DNA of 64,000 nucleotides from Hyaloscypha bicolor E (lineage: Eukaryota; Ascomycota; Leotiomycetes; Helotiales; Hyaloscyphaceae). The DNA lies in assembly GCF_002865645.1 (NCBI RefSeq), contig NW_020194644.1, positions 62,001 to 126,000 on the forward strand, written 5' to 3'. Of this stretch, positions 36,460-47,054 are shown in pieces; positions within the stretch are counted from its first letter, which is position 1; every line of letters begins with the position of its first letter. The position numbers and the translations under genes were made by a program. The notes under the pieces were generated by a model. The model did not search any database. It was not told where the DNA came from and worked only from the letters and a program-made list of their open reading frames with translations.

Positions 36460-37606
36460 ATGGAGGTATCGTGATCCCAGTGATTTCTTGATTTGTTTGA
36501 GGCCTCAGCTAACATATCGGTAGCGGCATCCCATTGCCCCTTCTGCAAAACCCACCAGGAAGGCAGGAGCAGCTGGCGGCATCGCATATCCAACTAATCT
36601 AGCACAAGGTGCATCTCAGATGCGTCTGCGACCACGCTCGGCGGAGAGAAATACGTCACCCGCGAACCCAGTATCGAGAGCAACGAGACGTACCAGGAAG
36701 TCAACGATGGCGGTCACAAAGAGACTAGCTACCAACTGGACACCCACGAGGAAAATTGCTTCCCCAACCAAGGCAAGCAAAAGGACGCCTTGGAAGAATC
36801 AAAAGACTAGATCACTCACCGCTAGAGCTACCAACAAACAACCCCAGACTCTTGCAGAAAGAGGAATCGCCGAACCGGCATTTCCCAAATTTTCCAAGTT
36901 TCCACCTGAACTCCGCAATACGATATGGGAATTGATGCTTCCGCCGCCACGAGTTATTCGAATTCTTGCTCATTGGGAGGAAAATACCTCGCAACCGGGT
37001 GCCCAATTAAAGGCCGAAGATGCATCTGTTCCAGTGGTTCTTCACGTCAACAAGGAATCTCGTGGTAGCGCTAAAAGATTCTACACCCTCACGTTTGAGA
37101 ACCAGTTGCATCGAGGACCCATATATTTTGACTTCAATCGAGACACGATGTTTTTGCCCAGAGAAGCAGACCTAAACTACTTCTCCACCAACATTTCTAT
37201 GAACCCGGAAATTACGATTGAAGACTCGGTCCGTTTTGTTGCATATGGACAAGAGATAGTGGACACTCAACTGCTAAAGGTATTTCGTTGGTTTTCGAAA
37301 GTGGAGACACTGGCAGTCAGAAAGCTCCCGGAAATGCTTGAAAATCTTCCACCTGGACAACAAGGTCTGATCGAAAGGACGGAGAAAGATTACGAAGAGA
37401 GGTTCTCAAAATGGAGGACCGAAGTAGCCTCAGCAAGAAACGTCCCGTTTACGGTACCCAAGATTTATCATCTAACCAAGGAAGAATTTACAGTCAGGTA
37501 TCTGCCAAGCTGTGTTAAACAGAGTGGAACTTCGCTACGAACAGTAACCTTACGTTTAGAGACGACCTTTAACACTTATATCAGAATTGCCGCGGTTGAG
37601 ATATAG
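36460..37606 (+). CDS. 2EXR-domain protein 1, 362 aa
   Basis: Exon 1 is only six bases (ATGGAG, 36,460-36,465, in context AACCATGG). A 58-bp intron (36,466-36,523) with CTAAC branch point and GGTAG acceptor follows, then exon 2 to TAG at 37,606, in frame. Without the mini-exon the first ATG is 36,620 (328 aa). A basic, Arg/Lys/Thr-rich tail of about 120 residues (possible nuclear targeting) precedes the 2EXR domain: FPKFSKFPPELRNTIW (ExR 1, about residues 131-133), VLHVNKESRGSAKRFY (ExR 2, about 180-182), then IYFDFNRDTMFL. The molecular role of 2EXR proteins is not established; the first motif resembles an F-box helix. Variable C-terminal half. The 3' end may hold an unpredicted intron. Confidence 0.82.
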
Positions 37607-38961
37607 ACACTCTTCGACGGGTCTCGAGTTTGGACTACGGGATAACTGTTTCGCTGTTCGATTCGGGACTATGGATCGCTCGAGAGGGGCATGTTGGCGG
37701 GCTATTAACGGGTTGTTCAACTTACACCTTCGAAGGTTTAAAAAACCTGAAGCGGATGCGTGTGGCTGGTGGCTCACTCATAGCTCAACTCAGCATGTTG
37801 CCTTATTACGTGTATCTATATTTTAGAATACGGAAAATATGTTTCGGATGATTTCTGTTCCTCCCGCATTATTTTGTCAAGCAGAGGGTAGCCATTTCCG
37901 TATCCTGGAAGGAATCGAGCCACATGTCTGACACACTGCCGCGATTCAATTTCATGTCTACTCACAGCAAAGGCCTACACCATTCTTTCCCCCAACCATA
38001 GATAATTCTGATTTTGATTTATGAAGCGATGGACATTTTGTAAATCTGATCGGTCGCGCTAGGGCTATTTCAAAGAAGTCCCTATCTCCTAGCGAGAACG
38101 GCGCAGAGTCGGTCGGCCCGCACCAGCTAGCTCCTCCACTATTCCTGAAATAGGACATTTATGGTTCGGGAAGGGTCCTCGAAATTCGGTCCCTTAACAG
38201 GATAATTGTAAAGGGTTTCACTGATATGGCGCGGCCGTGTCTTTTCGGTGCTTTTGAAATGGACAGGTGACTTGGACGATCTTCCTTCAGTCTACAAAAT
38301 CTTGCTTCTTCGGGCGGACTTTCGTCATTCTCATATTTCCTACACACATCATGACAAATTTGTTCTCCAAAAACGTCTTCTCTCTTGATCGGGTAACAGA
38401 ATAAGTCTTCAAGTATTATGGTAGCCAATTTTCCTTCTTCTTCTGGACAATAAAGTGGGATGCTGATGCAGGTCTTGTTCAGTTCTCCATTAAAACCCTA
38501 CCTCAATGGAAATGGATGGTAAGAAGCTCTCGAGCAAAAACAGGATGGTGATTCGATCAGGGGGATTGGTTGGGTGCTTCCGATCATGATACTGAGCGAA
38601 GAATTCGGTTCGAGTTTGAGACTTCAGGGTCAGCTCCGATAGGCTCGATAACCGGCCGATAGATAATCGCGTTATTAGGTAGTCGACAATCGATATTTAG
38701 CGATTGTTTGAACAACCAACGTTTCTTGAACCAAACAACGAGAGGTCCACCCAAACCCCCGAAGACCGACTCGAGCGAAATTACGAGCAGCCTAGAGTAA
38801 GATCACGTCTCCCACACTAACGCAATCCCACCTCACTGACCACTTGTTAGTTCCGGTACCACCAGCCTCGCATCCGTAGCCCGCCCGGCTTCCAGTCAGC
38901 TTCGACGGCCTTCACACATTTGACCATTTCTAAGAAGTTCGCATCGAGAAGAAAGGAAAAC
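37607..38961. other. Intergenic, no gene recognised
   Basis: About 1.35 kb with only short shadow frames. A run of CA-rich and pyrimidine-rich sequence precedes the next gene. Confidence 0.5.
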
Positions 38962-40002
38962 ATGAACCTTGGAGACGGAGGTCGGATTGCAAGCATCCAG
39001 CCTGAAGAGGGAGTCGCACAAGATGGCCTTTCCCCCTGTGGGAATTACTCCAGCCTTCTTCGTTCCACGATCCCCATTCCAAGGAAATGTGCAGCCTCTC
39101 AGAGTCTAGATGTTCAGCACCACCGGGAGAAACAAAAGCTCGACCATTATATTACCCCAGACAATCACCGGTCCTATGTGAAAGGTTTCCCTAAATTCCC
39201 TGAGCTTCCACCAGAGATTCGGATGCAAATTTTCGACTATGCTGGAGTCGCATGGGGTGCGAACAATGTTTATATAACCTGTCGTCGAAGATACCAACCA
39301 TTTCAAAATGTCACCCCCGCATGCCATCGGGCTCAAGGTCTCGGCGACCCTACACCAGGGCGGCAATTACCAGACTATTGGCCATACGAACTTAGAGCAA
39401 GCTACAAACTTCCCCCTTTGCTCCGCACGAACCGCGAAGCTCGCATCGCCGCTCAGAAATTCTACAAGCTGTCCTTTGCATATCAGCTCAGTCACTCGTG
39501 CGGAGTCTGGTTTGATTCCACCAGGGATAAACTCATAATGGAATCAGGCGGAGCATTCGATTTCTTCAAGCACGGTGCCGAAGACACGGAAGAAGATCGA
39601 TCTGAGCGGAAAAAAGTCGAGAAGACTCTCCGCTATCTAGTAATACGATCATTGTTCGCTAATGAGGTCCTCGAGCTCTGCGATTATAGTCATGGTCTAG
39701 AGAACCTTGATGCATTGTACTTGGGAGAGGCAAAACGTTTCTGCCCTCGGATTCAGAGCTTTGTGGCGCACTGCTTCATGATGGCCGAGGGGAAGTTGAG
39801 GGGGGGGTGGAAGCAGGCTGTGGGCAAGGGAGAGATTACGAGGGCGCCGGAGGTGTATACGCGCCACAGCGGCGATTTTGAAAAGAGGTTAGGTATTTGT
39901 GAGAATGAGGATCCTGAAGAGCTTCGCTTCACGTCCATGAAGATAAAGATGGAGCGTATAAATTCAAACTTAAGTATCTGGCTTGGCTGCAAAGTCAATT
40001 AG
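38962..40002 (+). CDS. 2EXR-domain protein 2, 346 aa
   Basis: Single exon. The first in-frame ATG is 38,962 (context AAAACATGAA); the frame is open a little further upstream but without an ATG. The domain begins FPKFPELPPEIRMQIF (ExR 1 about residues 85-87). An unusually long insertion of about 60 residues follows, then LLRTNREARIAAQKFYKLSF (ExR 2 as EAR, about 159-161) and GVWFDSTRDKL. The C-terminal half is predicted mixed alpha/beta with no known motif. Closest in layout to protein 1, but with low similarity outside the motifs. Function unknown. Confidence 0.85.
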   Translation: MNLGDGGRIASIQPEEGVAQDGLSPCGNYSSLLRSTIPIPRKCAASQSLDVQHHREKQKLDHYITPDNHRSYVKGFPKFPELPPEIRMQIFDYAGVAWGANNVYITCRRRYQPFQNVTPACHRAQGLGDPTPGRQLPDYWPYELRASYKLPPLLRTNREARIAAQKFYKLSFAYQLSHSCGVWFDSTRDKLIMESGGAFDFFKHGAEDTEEDRSERKKVEKTLRYLVIRSLFANEVLELCDYSHGLENLDALYLGEAKRFCPRIQSFVAHCFMMAEGKLRGGWKQAVGKGEITRAPEVYTRHSGDFEKRLGICENEDPEELRFTSMKIKMERINSNLSIWLGCKVN

Positions 40003-40511
40003 ACTGCCATGTCCAATGACAATATAGGGTGAAGAAGTGCTTCGTAGATTGGAGATTGGGTTTGGATTTCAAACTGGAGTAGTTTATGGGTTTGGGCCTC
40101 AATGGAAAAGTAAATAATAACCAAATTACTTGTACCGAATATGCAAATCTTCTCTCAACTTGTTTAGCATAACCCTCCTTTGTTCTCGAATCTCGATTAA
40201 AAGAAAGACAGGTCATAAATTCGACACAGTTCCAGAACACGCTCTTGATGCTATAATTGGCATCTCAAAAAAATGATGTCAGGAAATCATGGGAGGTTGA
40301 AATAAGTTTTCAGCCTACCCCGCTCTCAGCTTGGGGGCTCTTTCAGCTAAGGAGCAGGGACTTTAGAGGGAAAATATGACTTTTACTTGGGACTTCCCGC
40401 ATTTTTGGACCCTGGTTCGGAGTCTCCTGAATGTGCGCTACTTTTACGTAGTCAAGGATCCGAGGTGAAGCGTCTTGAGAGAGTATTATTTCCAGCTTCT
40501 GCTGTTGGAGA
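40003..40511. other. Intergenic, no gene recognised
   Basis: Nothing supported. Confidence 0.5.
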
Positions 40512-40922
40512 TTAGAAAGACGTGTAATCTGAAAGGGGGTCGGATGCTTCAGATCCTGCCTCCGACATTAAAGCAGAGAGGTGTTTACAAGCTGTACTTA
40601 GACTGATTTCAAATGTAGAGGATTGCATTGAAACGGATGATTTGTAGGGATCTCCGACTAGTTCTTTCCTTTCATTGTTTGATATCCAACACCTTCGTCG
40701 ACAGTAAAGGTCGGCATTCATCGATGTTCTCTTAGAGACGAGTGATCGGGGGCTGAAGGAAGTGAATAAGTAGCTTCTGGACATTAGAAAAATGAGGCAG
40801 AATGCAGATGAAAGATGAGGCCCAGACTGGTGCAGAATACTGCTTGCGGCAGCGAAGAACACTGGAATGGTTGGTCTGAACTGCAATAGAGAACATTGTT
40901 GGACAAACTCTGAGAAGAACAA
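40512..40922 (+). pseudogene. Possible decayed ORF; sense strand uncertain
   Basis: The minus strand is open for 136 codons here (Ser/Leu/Phe-rich, no motif). In the plus strand the complementary frame looks more protein-like (charged, helical: AVLRLISNVEDCIETDD, RSAFIDVLLETSDRGLKEVN) but carries four in-frame stops (TAG, TAA, TAG, TGA). I favour a plus-strand pseudogene whose antisense frame happens to be open, but neither reading is secure. Confidence 0.25.
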
Positions 40923-41333
40923 AGGAGATTAGTCTGCCTGAATAGCTAAAGAAGAGCTGACCTTAACTGATTTGGGGGTTATTTAACCTCACTCAGCAAG
41001 CAGAAATACGCGTATTATCATACGGTGATATATCTCCATTTAACTATCTGGCCGCCTCGCAAGACTTGCTGCCAACCATTGTGACTTGACAATTCTGCGA
41101 ATTTTACTTACAATGTATCCGTTCTTAATATCAATGTTGCAATGGCTTAGACTTGTAACTTTGATCCGTTGGCAGCTCGGCAGTTGCGGACCAAAAGTTG
41201 TGCGATGATCGCAAGATTCGCAAGCTCGAGCGGCTCATCGAATTGTAACGCTGGGTTGCTGATAACAACTTTTATGCTTACCGATGTGTCAGGGGATATA
41301 CACGTTACTGTCGTGACTCTTTACCTGAAGCAC
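40923..41333. other. Intergenic, no gene recognised
   Basis: Spacer up to the TA target site of the pogo-type element. Confidence 0.5.
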
Positions 41334-41335
41334 TA

Positions 41336-41404
41336 ATAGTCGGACTTGACGTCGCGCTAAAGGGGCCCTTCCCTTTAGTCGGGGAAAGCGAAGTGTCCCG
41401 CACC
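41336..41404 (+). repeat. Left 69-bp TIR of pogo element
   Basis: Begins ATAGTCGGACTTGACG. Identical to the reverse complement of the right TIR. Contains a nested imperfect AAAGGG/CCCTTT palindrome. Confidence 0.95.
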
Positions 41405-42299
41405 ACACCAAAATTTCTATGCAATCGCAGACACTTGAATTGCACCACATAACCAAATAACCCTTAAATTAATACGCAATTGAGGATATAATCTCTTATT
41501 ACTCTAATGCTACAAAATCTGCATTTTGAGCTATTAAATCAGTTAATATTAGTAATCTAGGTAGTAAAGAATACAGAATCACCTCCTCCCCACTAACCCC
41601 ACCATTTATACCCTCTCGTGCCTCCTCTACCTCCTTATCTAATCCCCTAGACTCCTCTAATATTGCCCGTATATATAATTAACTAAGAGGGTTCCCCTTT
41701 ACCCGGTGAGCTTATTTAGATACGAGTATTACAGGATTAATAGGGATATTAGTAAAGATTGCGGGATCTTCGGCCTGCACACGATCGAATTCAGCTTGCT
41801 CCTTATCTATCTTATTATAAAGTAATTAGTGCTTAATTCGAATGGCTTCAAGCTCGCTTTCCGTAGGTTCGTTTTGGGGATCACGAATTAGTATTAGGAG
41901 CTCGGGAGAGATAATTGTATTAGTTTCAAGGACTTGCTTCTTTACTTGTGCCTCTAGATCTCTCACTCTCTTCTTCCTCTCTCTCTCTACCGCTCGTGCG
42001 GCGATTCCTACTCTTTTAAGAGCTTCCTTTTTAGCTAATTTAGCCTTTGCGAGCTGTCTTTTAGCCTTCTTTAGCTCCTCCTCTACTGCGTTCCTTACTT
42101 TAATCTTCTTCTTTTCTAGAGCATTAGATATATTTAATTACCCCCCTCTTTGGAAACTAAGCCGTGCATTTAGCTTAGCCTTATAACGTTTAACCTGTGC
42201 CTTGCGAGCATTCTGGGTATCTAGCTCTTATAAACTTCCAAGTATTAGGTGGTTCTTGGTAGCATTAATTATGACTAAATACTCTTTATGAGGGGAGAA

Positions 42300-43490
42300 G
42301 CTTAAAGTATCCAGAATCTTATTATTAAGATTATCGAGCCATAGAACGTATTTATTATATAAAGAAGGAGGTTTTGGAAGGATAGGTAATTAGTATTCGT
42401 GAATAGGAGCAGGAGCAGGAGCAGGCATGGTAAATCATATGTTTTCTGCGTTTTCTACGTCCGATTTAGTTTCTGATTCAGATCTAAACTCCAGAAATTA
42501 AAGGCCAGTATCTTTCCTTCTCTTTTTGCTATACTTCTTGAGCTTTCTCCGTACTACTTTGAAACTAATAGGCCAAATTCCAGCGTTCTAAAAAGCGTAT
42601 TTAATTATACGGATAGTAAATGTCTTTTCTCGTATTCCAGGAAGATCGCGAAAGAAGTACTAGATATTATATTCCGGCTCGTATAAGCGAATTATATTCA
42701 TAATATTAACCTATTAGTAATATTTCTATTTCCTAAAAATACTAATATTATATAATTAAAGTAGGTGGGTTTAATAAGAGGGGAATTAGATAATTTATAT
42801 CTTATTAAACGTAGTTTTTAGGATAAAATCGTTCGCTTAGTAGCAAGTTACTCTATTAATTAAAAGAATATGCCATTTCTTATTAGGACCGCAGTTATTA
42901 TGCTTAATAAAATAGTCTAACCAAACCATATAAATGCCCTCGTTCGTATATCCTATAGGAGAGACTATAATAACCTTATAACCGGTTATATTTTCATGGA
43001 ACCAAGAAACCATAATTATAATTCCAGGAATAATTACTACCGGAGGAATTGCCTTGCTATCTATAGATATATACTCAATTATTATAAGAGACATATAATT
43101 TTCTAGTATTCCTATATATATCTCCTTAATTCTAATTAGAACTACTACTTCCTCTCCTAAAGGCATATAAATTCGTGCGCCTTTCTTATCCATATTATGT
43201 ATCCGATTCCTATAGCATATACTAGTTTTCTCTAATACCGGACGATATTCAGTCTCAAACTAATCACGGAGGCTCTATTTAGTATGGAGATTAATACGGT
43301 GGCTCGCAATAGGCTTTGTCTTAATCATATAGAGTTCTGGAGTGCTCTTTAGCCATTGAGAGAACTATTTCCAAGATAGAGCTATTTTATTATCCTCCGT
43401 TCGCATCCATATTACGCAGTTATATATCATTTGCTTTGTAGCTTCTTTCCCGCCATTAATCGCGTGCGATACCGCGTACTAAATTAATGC
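42300..43490 (-). pseudogene. pogo-type transposase, catalytic part (decayed)
   Basis: Minus-strand frame with NMDKKG (first catalytic Asp region), a IPPVVIIPG block, GYTNEGIYMVWLDYF, then, after stops, a RKTHLL-like proline/leucine block replaced by YxTHLLxLYN, and GIxPISFKVVRRKLKK. These correspond in order to DDE_1 transposases of Fot1/pogo elements. The longest open piece is 118 codons at 42,837-43,193. A short PAPAPAP repeat lies near 42,415. The C-terminal coiled-coil region continues to about 41,700 with further stops. Confidence 0.8.
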
Positions 43491-43496
43491 CGCGTA

Positions 43497-43790
43497 TTAA
43501 TCAGGACGGAGGATCTTGTTCTGCCCCCCTTTTTGCACTCTCACTGTCCCCATCTTCTTCCTCTCTCTCTGCCACGCTTTCCTTACTGTATCTTCATTTC
43601 GTACGCAACACGCGCGTGCCGCAGTCGCAGGAGTCTCTTCTGGGTTGGCCTTGAGAAACTGAATAGCCTCACGGAGCTTATCCTTCTCTGGCATATTACG
43701 GAGAAGCGTGTTTTTGGGGAGGTTGCTTAGGCGAGCCATCGCTGTTGAATTTGACTGATTTTCAGGGAAATTTGGGCTGGTGGTAATCAA
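43497..43790 (-). pseudogene. pogo-type transposase, N-terminal DNA-binding part
   Basis: An open 97-codon frame with the Psq/CENPB-like helix-turn-helix pattern: KLREAIQFLKANPEETPATAARA followed by RNEDTVRKAWQRERKK (given here in two parts). This is the part that binds the terminal inverted repeats. It ends at TAA, after which the frame continues degraded toward the catalytic part. Confidence 0.75.
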
Positions 43791-43843
43791 ATTGATTAAT
43801 TTTTACTATGGGTGTTCCATACAAATTGGAAATTTTTGCGATC

Positions 43844-43912
43844 GGTGCGGGACACTTCGCTTTCCCCGACTAAAGGGAAGGGCCCCTTTAGCGCGACGTC
43901 AAGTCCGACTAT
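43844..43912 (-). repeat. Right 69-bp TIR of pogo element
   Basis: Perfect inverted partner of 41,336-41,404, followed by TA (43,913-43,914). Confidence 0.95.
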
Positions 43913-44006
43913 TAGTTAGTCATGGCCGCAGTGGATGTGCAAAGGCTTCAAAACCCAACGGCAGGAGGTCAAAGCAAGGCAGACTTGGAATAATGATAGC
44001 GTACAG

Positions 44007-44084
44007 TCGCTTGCAAAATCGGCTTCGTCTTATTTCGCCTAAACAAACTGTGAGCACAGACCACCTCGTCTATTTCTGGTGCTG
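44007..44084 (+). repeat. Dispersed ~78-bp repeat, copy A
   Basis: Shares with copies B (44,188-44,257) and C (47,501-47,576, inverted) the landmarks CTTGCAAAATCGGCTTC and GAGCACAGACCAC. Lies 95 bp beyond the pogo element. Confidence 0.75.
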
Positions 44085-44187
44085 ACGCCGTACTCAGTAG
44101 CTCTTTTATCATCCTGTGTACTAGTAGTACTCTCCCCCCCGTAATAAAGTGCAGCACCACCCATTATACCTTTGTCTGAGGATACAG

Positions 44188-44257
44188 GTACTTGCAAAAT
44201 CGGCTTCCGCTTAAAAATATTGGGAGCACGGACCACATTGGCCACTTTTGGTACTGA
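44188..44257 (+). repeat. Dispersed ~78-bp repeat, copy B
   Basis: Same orientation as copy A, with a small internal deletion. Landmarks ACTTGCAAAATCGGCTTCC and GAGCACGGACCAC. Confidence 0.75.
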
Positions 44258-44399
44258 GTTTGTCATCCCATGTCCAGTCGCTAGCGAAATGGGCTTAGAT
44301 TCTAAACACTCTTCAATTTTAAGCACAACCACAGTCGACCAGCAGTTTTATGGCTGCCTTTGTCTCTATGCTCCACACTGCACCCATTTTCGACTTCAC

Positions 44400-45326
44400 A
44401 TCTTTGCACGCTGTATGATATTGAGCGAAAGTTACAGTATTCCGCTCAGATCCCCTTATAAAGCTTCTCGTAGAAGATGCCCAGTCCACTCTACAACTCA
44501 CAGCCGTTCCGGACGCTTGACTTGATCGCATCGACCTTGCGATTTGGCAGAATGCTGAATGGCTCCATCTCGTGCATCTGTCCACTCTCTGCCTCTACAG
44601 CAGTGGCAGCCATGTATTCCAGCCGCAATTGGATGATATTGATCATCGTTAAGTGGATTCCGTGCTGGTGTGCTAGCCTTATCATTTGCAACGCGCTCAA
44701 CGAGTCGCCCCCCGTCCTGACGAAACTGTCATTCTTTCCAAAAAAAAAAAATCGGACGTGATGTGAAGTACTTGAGCCCAGATTTCTCGTAACCTGAGCT
44801 CCACCCCTATTGTCGGTCGCCAACTCTTCTATGGCGCACCAGAATGAAAGCGCTCGAAGAAATCGCTCAGTTTTTTCATATTAGGATATTGAACGAAAAT
44901 CTCTGAATCCAGACTCACTTGTAAATCTTCTCGCAGACGAGCCGCAATAGTAAGCGACATTAGGGAGTCCATGCCCAAGGAATCGAAATCGATACAATGT
45001 TCCAAATCTCCTTCTTCCATCCCAAATTCCTCAAGAATGATTTTGCGGGCAATGTCCCACATGCTATTTGCCGGCGTCGGAGTCTCCCTGAATTCTTGGT
45101 CTGGCCGCAATGTCGTCGTTGGCATTGCGAGCTTCGCTCGTATTGGTTGGACTTCAGCACCCCTTTGTATGTCCAGAATACTAGTGGCGGAGGATAGGTC
45201 TGTCAGATGTATACGAAGATTCTTATACCATTTCCGCTCTTCTCTTATTTCCTTAAAAATATCTCGACAGGCAATTTTGATTGATCTCTGTCGTTTTTTG
45301 CCGTTCCCTGCTTCACCGAAATCCAT
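44400..45326 (-). pseudogene. Relic of a PKS/NRPS C-terminal region (ACP then PCP)
   Basis: A minus-strand frame from 45,326 to TAG 44,829 contains a polyketide-type acyl carrier domain: FDSLGMDSLMSLTIAARL, whose Ser is the phosphopantetheine site, with the following helix and YPNMKKLSDFF. The same frame continues past the TAG with ELRLREIWAQVLHITSD, the start of a peptide-synthetase carrier domain. At a run of 12 T (plus strand 44,740-44,751) the frame shifts and the rest follows: KNDSFVRTGGDSLSALQM (again the phosphopantetheine Ser), ending at a stop at 44,491. Upstream catalytic domains are absent. It is a broken remnant of a secondary-metabolite synthase, not a working gene. Confidence 0.75.
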
Positions 45327-45460
45327 AACTTCAAGATCTTCGATGCAAAGCAGGCGAAAGGGCCTCGGAAGCGCTGCTCGGGATTTTCCGAACCAGACAC
45401 TGCATTCGACGCTGTTCCCATAATTAGCTTTGAAGACGAGAAAGGAAAAGATATTGCTTA

Positions 45461-46525
45461 CTACATCAACCCCCCAGCGTTACTCTTTGTGAACATCTTT
45501 GATTTGCAATCTGGTTTCGGACACTGATCCTTTAATCCTCCCTCGTATCTCCCAATGACCATGGCCATTGTAATGGCAGTTCCAGGCCGGAGTAGAGAGA
45601 AATTTCGCTGAGTTATTAATTGCGAGCTGTCGTCCGTCTTAAAGATCTCATACTCGCCAGCAAAGACCTTTTTGTTGCCAGGGCCACGGCAGAATTGATT
45701 ATGGATAATAGCTTCTAGCTTCTACAGGCGATCAGTTATTGAAATCTCACGAGGGAAAGTAAGGCTTACACTCCAACCGTACTCCACTGGAATAGGGATG
45801 GTGCGTCCAAATGCATCATCTAGCCGTAACGGCTCCTGAAACCACGTGTGCCGTATATCGATTTGAGTTTGGTTATTCTGTAAACTCGAAAAAAAAGCCA
45901 GTATTTGCAAGTTAGTGGACCATACCTTCTCAGCAAGTCCAACCAGACTTTGTAATGAAGGTACAATCTGACGAGCAACGAGCGTATAGAGTGTTCCGAC
46001 CTTTGCCGTGTTTTCACTGATTATTATCATTTGGCTGGTCAATTCATTTCGAATTAAGCCGTCTCGTTCTGAAGCCTCCGTCTGGGCCACGGTCATCGTC
46101 GTCAACCCGACGGTCAGCAATCGCATGTTTAGGCTCCCAACATGCGCGGCGATGTAGGCTCGTAGTTTCTGCACTTCGTCTGGCATGGATAAATTCCATT
46201 GCACTTTACGGACGCAGCCGTCGACTACATCACGCTTTTTGTGATGCTTATGCTTCAAGAGGAGTTGGTAGCGCTTCAGCTCGGCTTGGAACTCCTCGAG
46301 CGGATACCTGCACATTAGAGCTGCTGCTTTCACAGAGTTCACGGCGACTTCCTGACCTGGCCCTGGCTGTAGATGCTCCAACTCGTCCAGAGCGCGTTGC
46401 AGTCCGTGAAGCTCAAGCTCGAGTTCGCGATATTCCAGCTTAGCAGTGCCTCTCAATGCCGAGATGATATCTTTGATCAAAGTTACTCCCGCAAGGAAGT
46501 CGCCTATTGAAAAGTCGAACGACAT
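45461..46525 (-). CDS. Ubiquitin-like-domain fungal protein, two exons, 338 aa
   Basis: Exon 1 46,525-45,770 and exon 2 45,721-45,461, joined across a 48-bp phase-0 intron with GTAAGC donor, CTGAT branch point and GTAG acceptor. The N-terminal third (SFDFSIGDFLAGVTLIKDI...) is the helical fungal N-terminal domain seen in many NLR-like and ankyrin proteins. After a helical middle, residues about 228-315 match the ascomycete ubiquitin-like domain pattern: WFQEPLRLDDAFGRTIPIP, EYGW, LEAIIHNQF and ITMAMVIGRY. It ends CPKPDC...GGLM with tandem stops TAG TAA. Relatives, as I recall, continue with another Cys pair, so this copy may be slightly truncated. Predicted intracellular; role unknown. Confidence 0.8.
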
Positions 46526-46898
46526 GGTTCAGGTTGACTGACCCAGGGAATCTGTGTGGTTCTTAAAGGCCTTGCGTTAGTAGCCGCAGTGACTTTACGG
46601 GCTGTTTGCTGGCTAGTCCGCTTCTAGTAACCAAGTTGTGTTAAAGATTTGGACTGCAATAATCCTTATTGACTCAGGGTTACAGTTGCAATAAAACGTC
46701 TTATTGACCATGAGCCCTTCACAAAAGCAGCAAAATGGGCTAATGATGGACAGGTTTGGATGAGAGCGAACGAACGATAGGAGCGAGGCTCGGCTTTTCA
46801 GCTGTGCGGTTGTTCCGCTGCCGGGGTGTTCAGCACTGCCCCAGAAAAAGCAAATAAAAAAGCCACCTTAGAACACAGGCGTACTCCAAGGCTGGCCT
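46526..46898. promoter_or_regulatory. Upstream region of the ubiquitin-like gene
   Basis: No gene seen. It is the promoter interval for the minus-strand gene starting at 46,525 and ends at a MITE. Confidence 0.4.
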
Positions 46899-46900
46899 TA

Positions 46901-47037
46901 CGCAGGTGCAGGCCCTAATGTTTGTTACACCGCCTTGAGTTCTGCTAAGCAACAGTCGGCTACAGCGCATTGCTACAGGGCACTTCAGCGCAACCCCTGC
47001 AAAGGCGGTGTAACAAACATTAGGGCCTGCACCAGCG
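46901..47037. mobile_element. 137-bp MITE with 36-bp terminal inverted repeats
   Basis: Left TIR 46,901-46,936 and right TIR 47,002-47,037 match at 35 of 36 bases (one A/T mismatch at position 4) and start CGC[A/T]GGTGCAGGCC. TA flanks both sides (46,899-46,900; 47,038-47,039), the target duplication of Tc1/mariner-type MITEs. The centre is about 65 bp without coding capacity. The TIRs are unrelated to those of the pogo element at 41,336. Confidence 0.9.
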
Positions 47038-47054
47038 TACAGCATCTTCTACCT

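Larger units (their letters stand above)
41336..43912 (-). mobile_element. pogo/Fot1-type DNA transposon with perfect 69-bp TIRs
   Basis: Terminal inverted repeats 41,336-41,404 and 43,844-43,912 are identical over 69 bp and flanked by TA (41,334-41,335 and 43,913-43,914), the target duplication of the Tc1/mariner/pogo superfamily. Length 2,577 bp. The interior encodes, on the minus strand, an N-terminal DNA-binding region and a DDE_1 catalytic region of pogo type, both broken by nonsense codons. The interior is clearly more AT-rich than the TIRs. The element is therefore non-autonomous now, although its ends could still be recognised by a transposase supplied elsewhere. Confidence 0.93.

Noticed and set aside
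41842..42186. 114-codon Ser/Phe-rich plus-strand frame
   Set aside because: Antisense to the coiled C-terminal part of the pogo transposase remnant.
44971..45423. 150-codon plus-strand frame
   Set aside because: Shadow of the carrier-protein relic on the minus strand.
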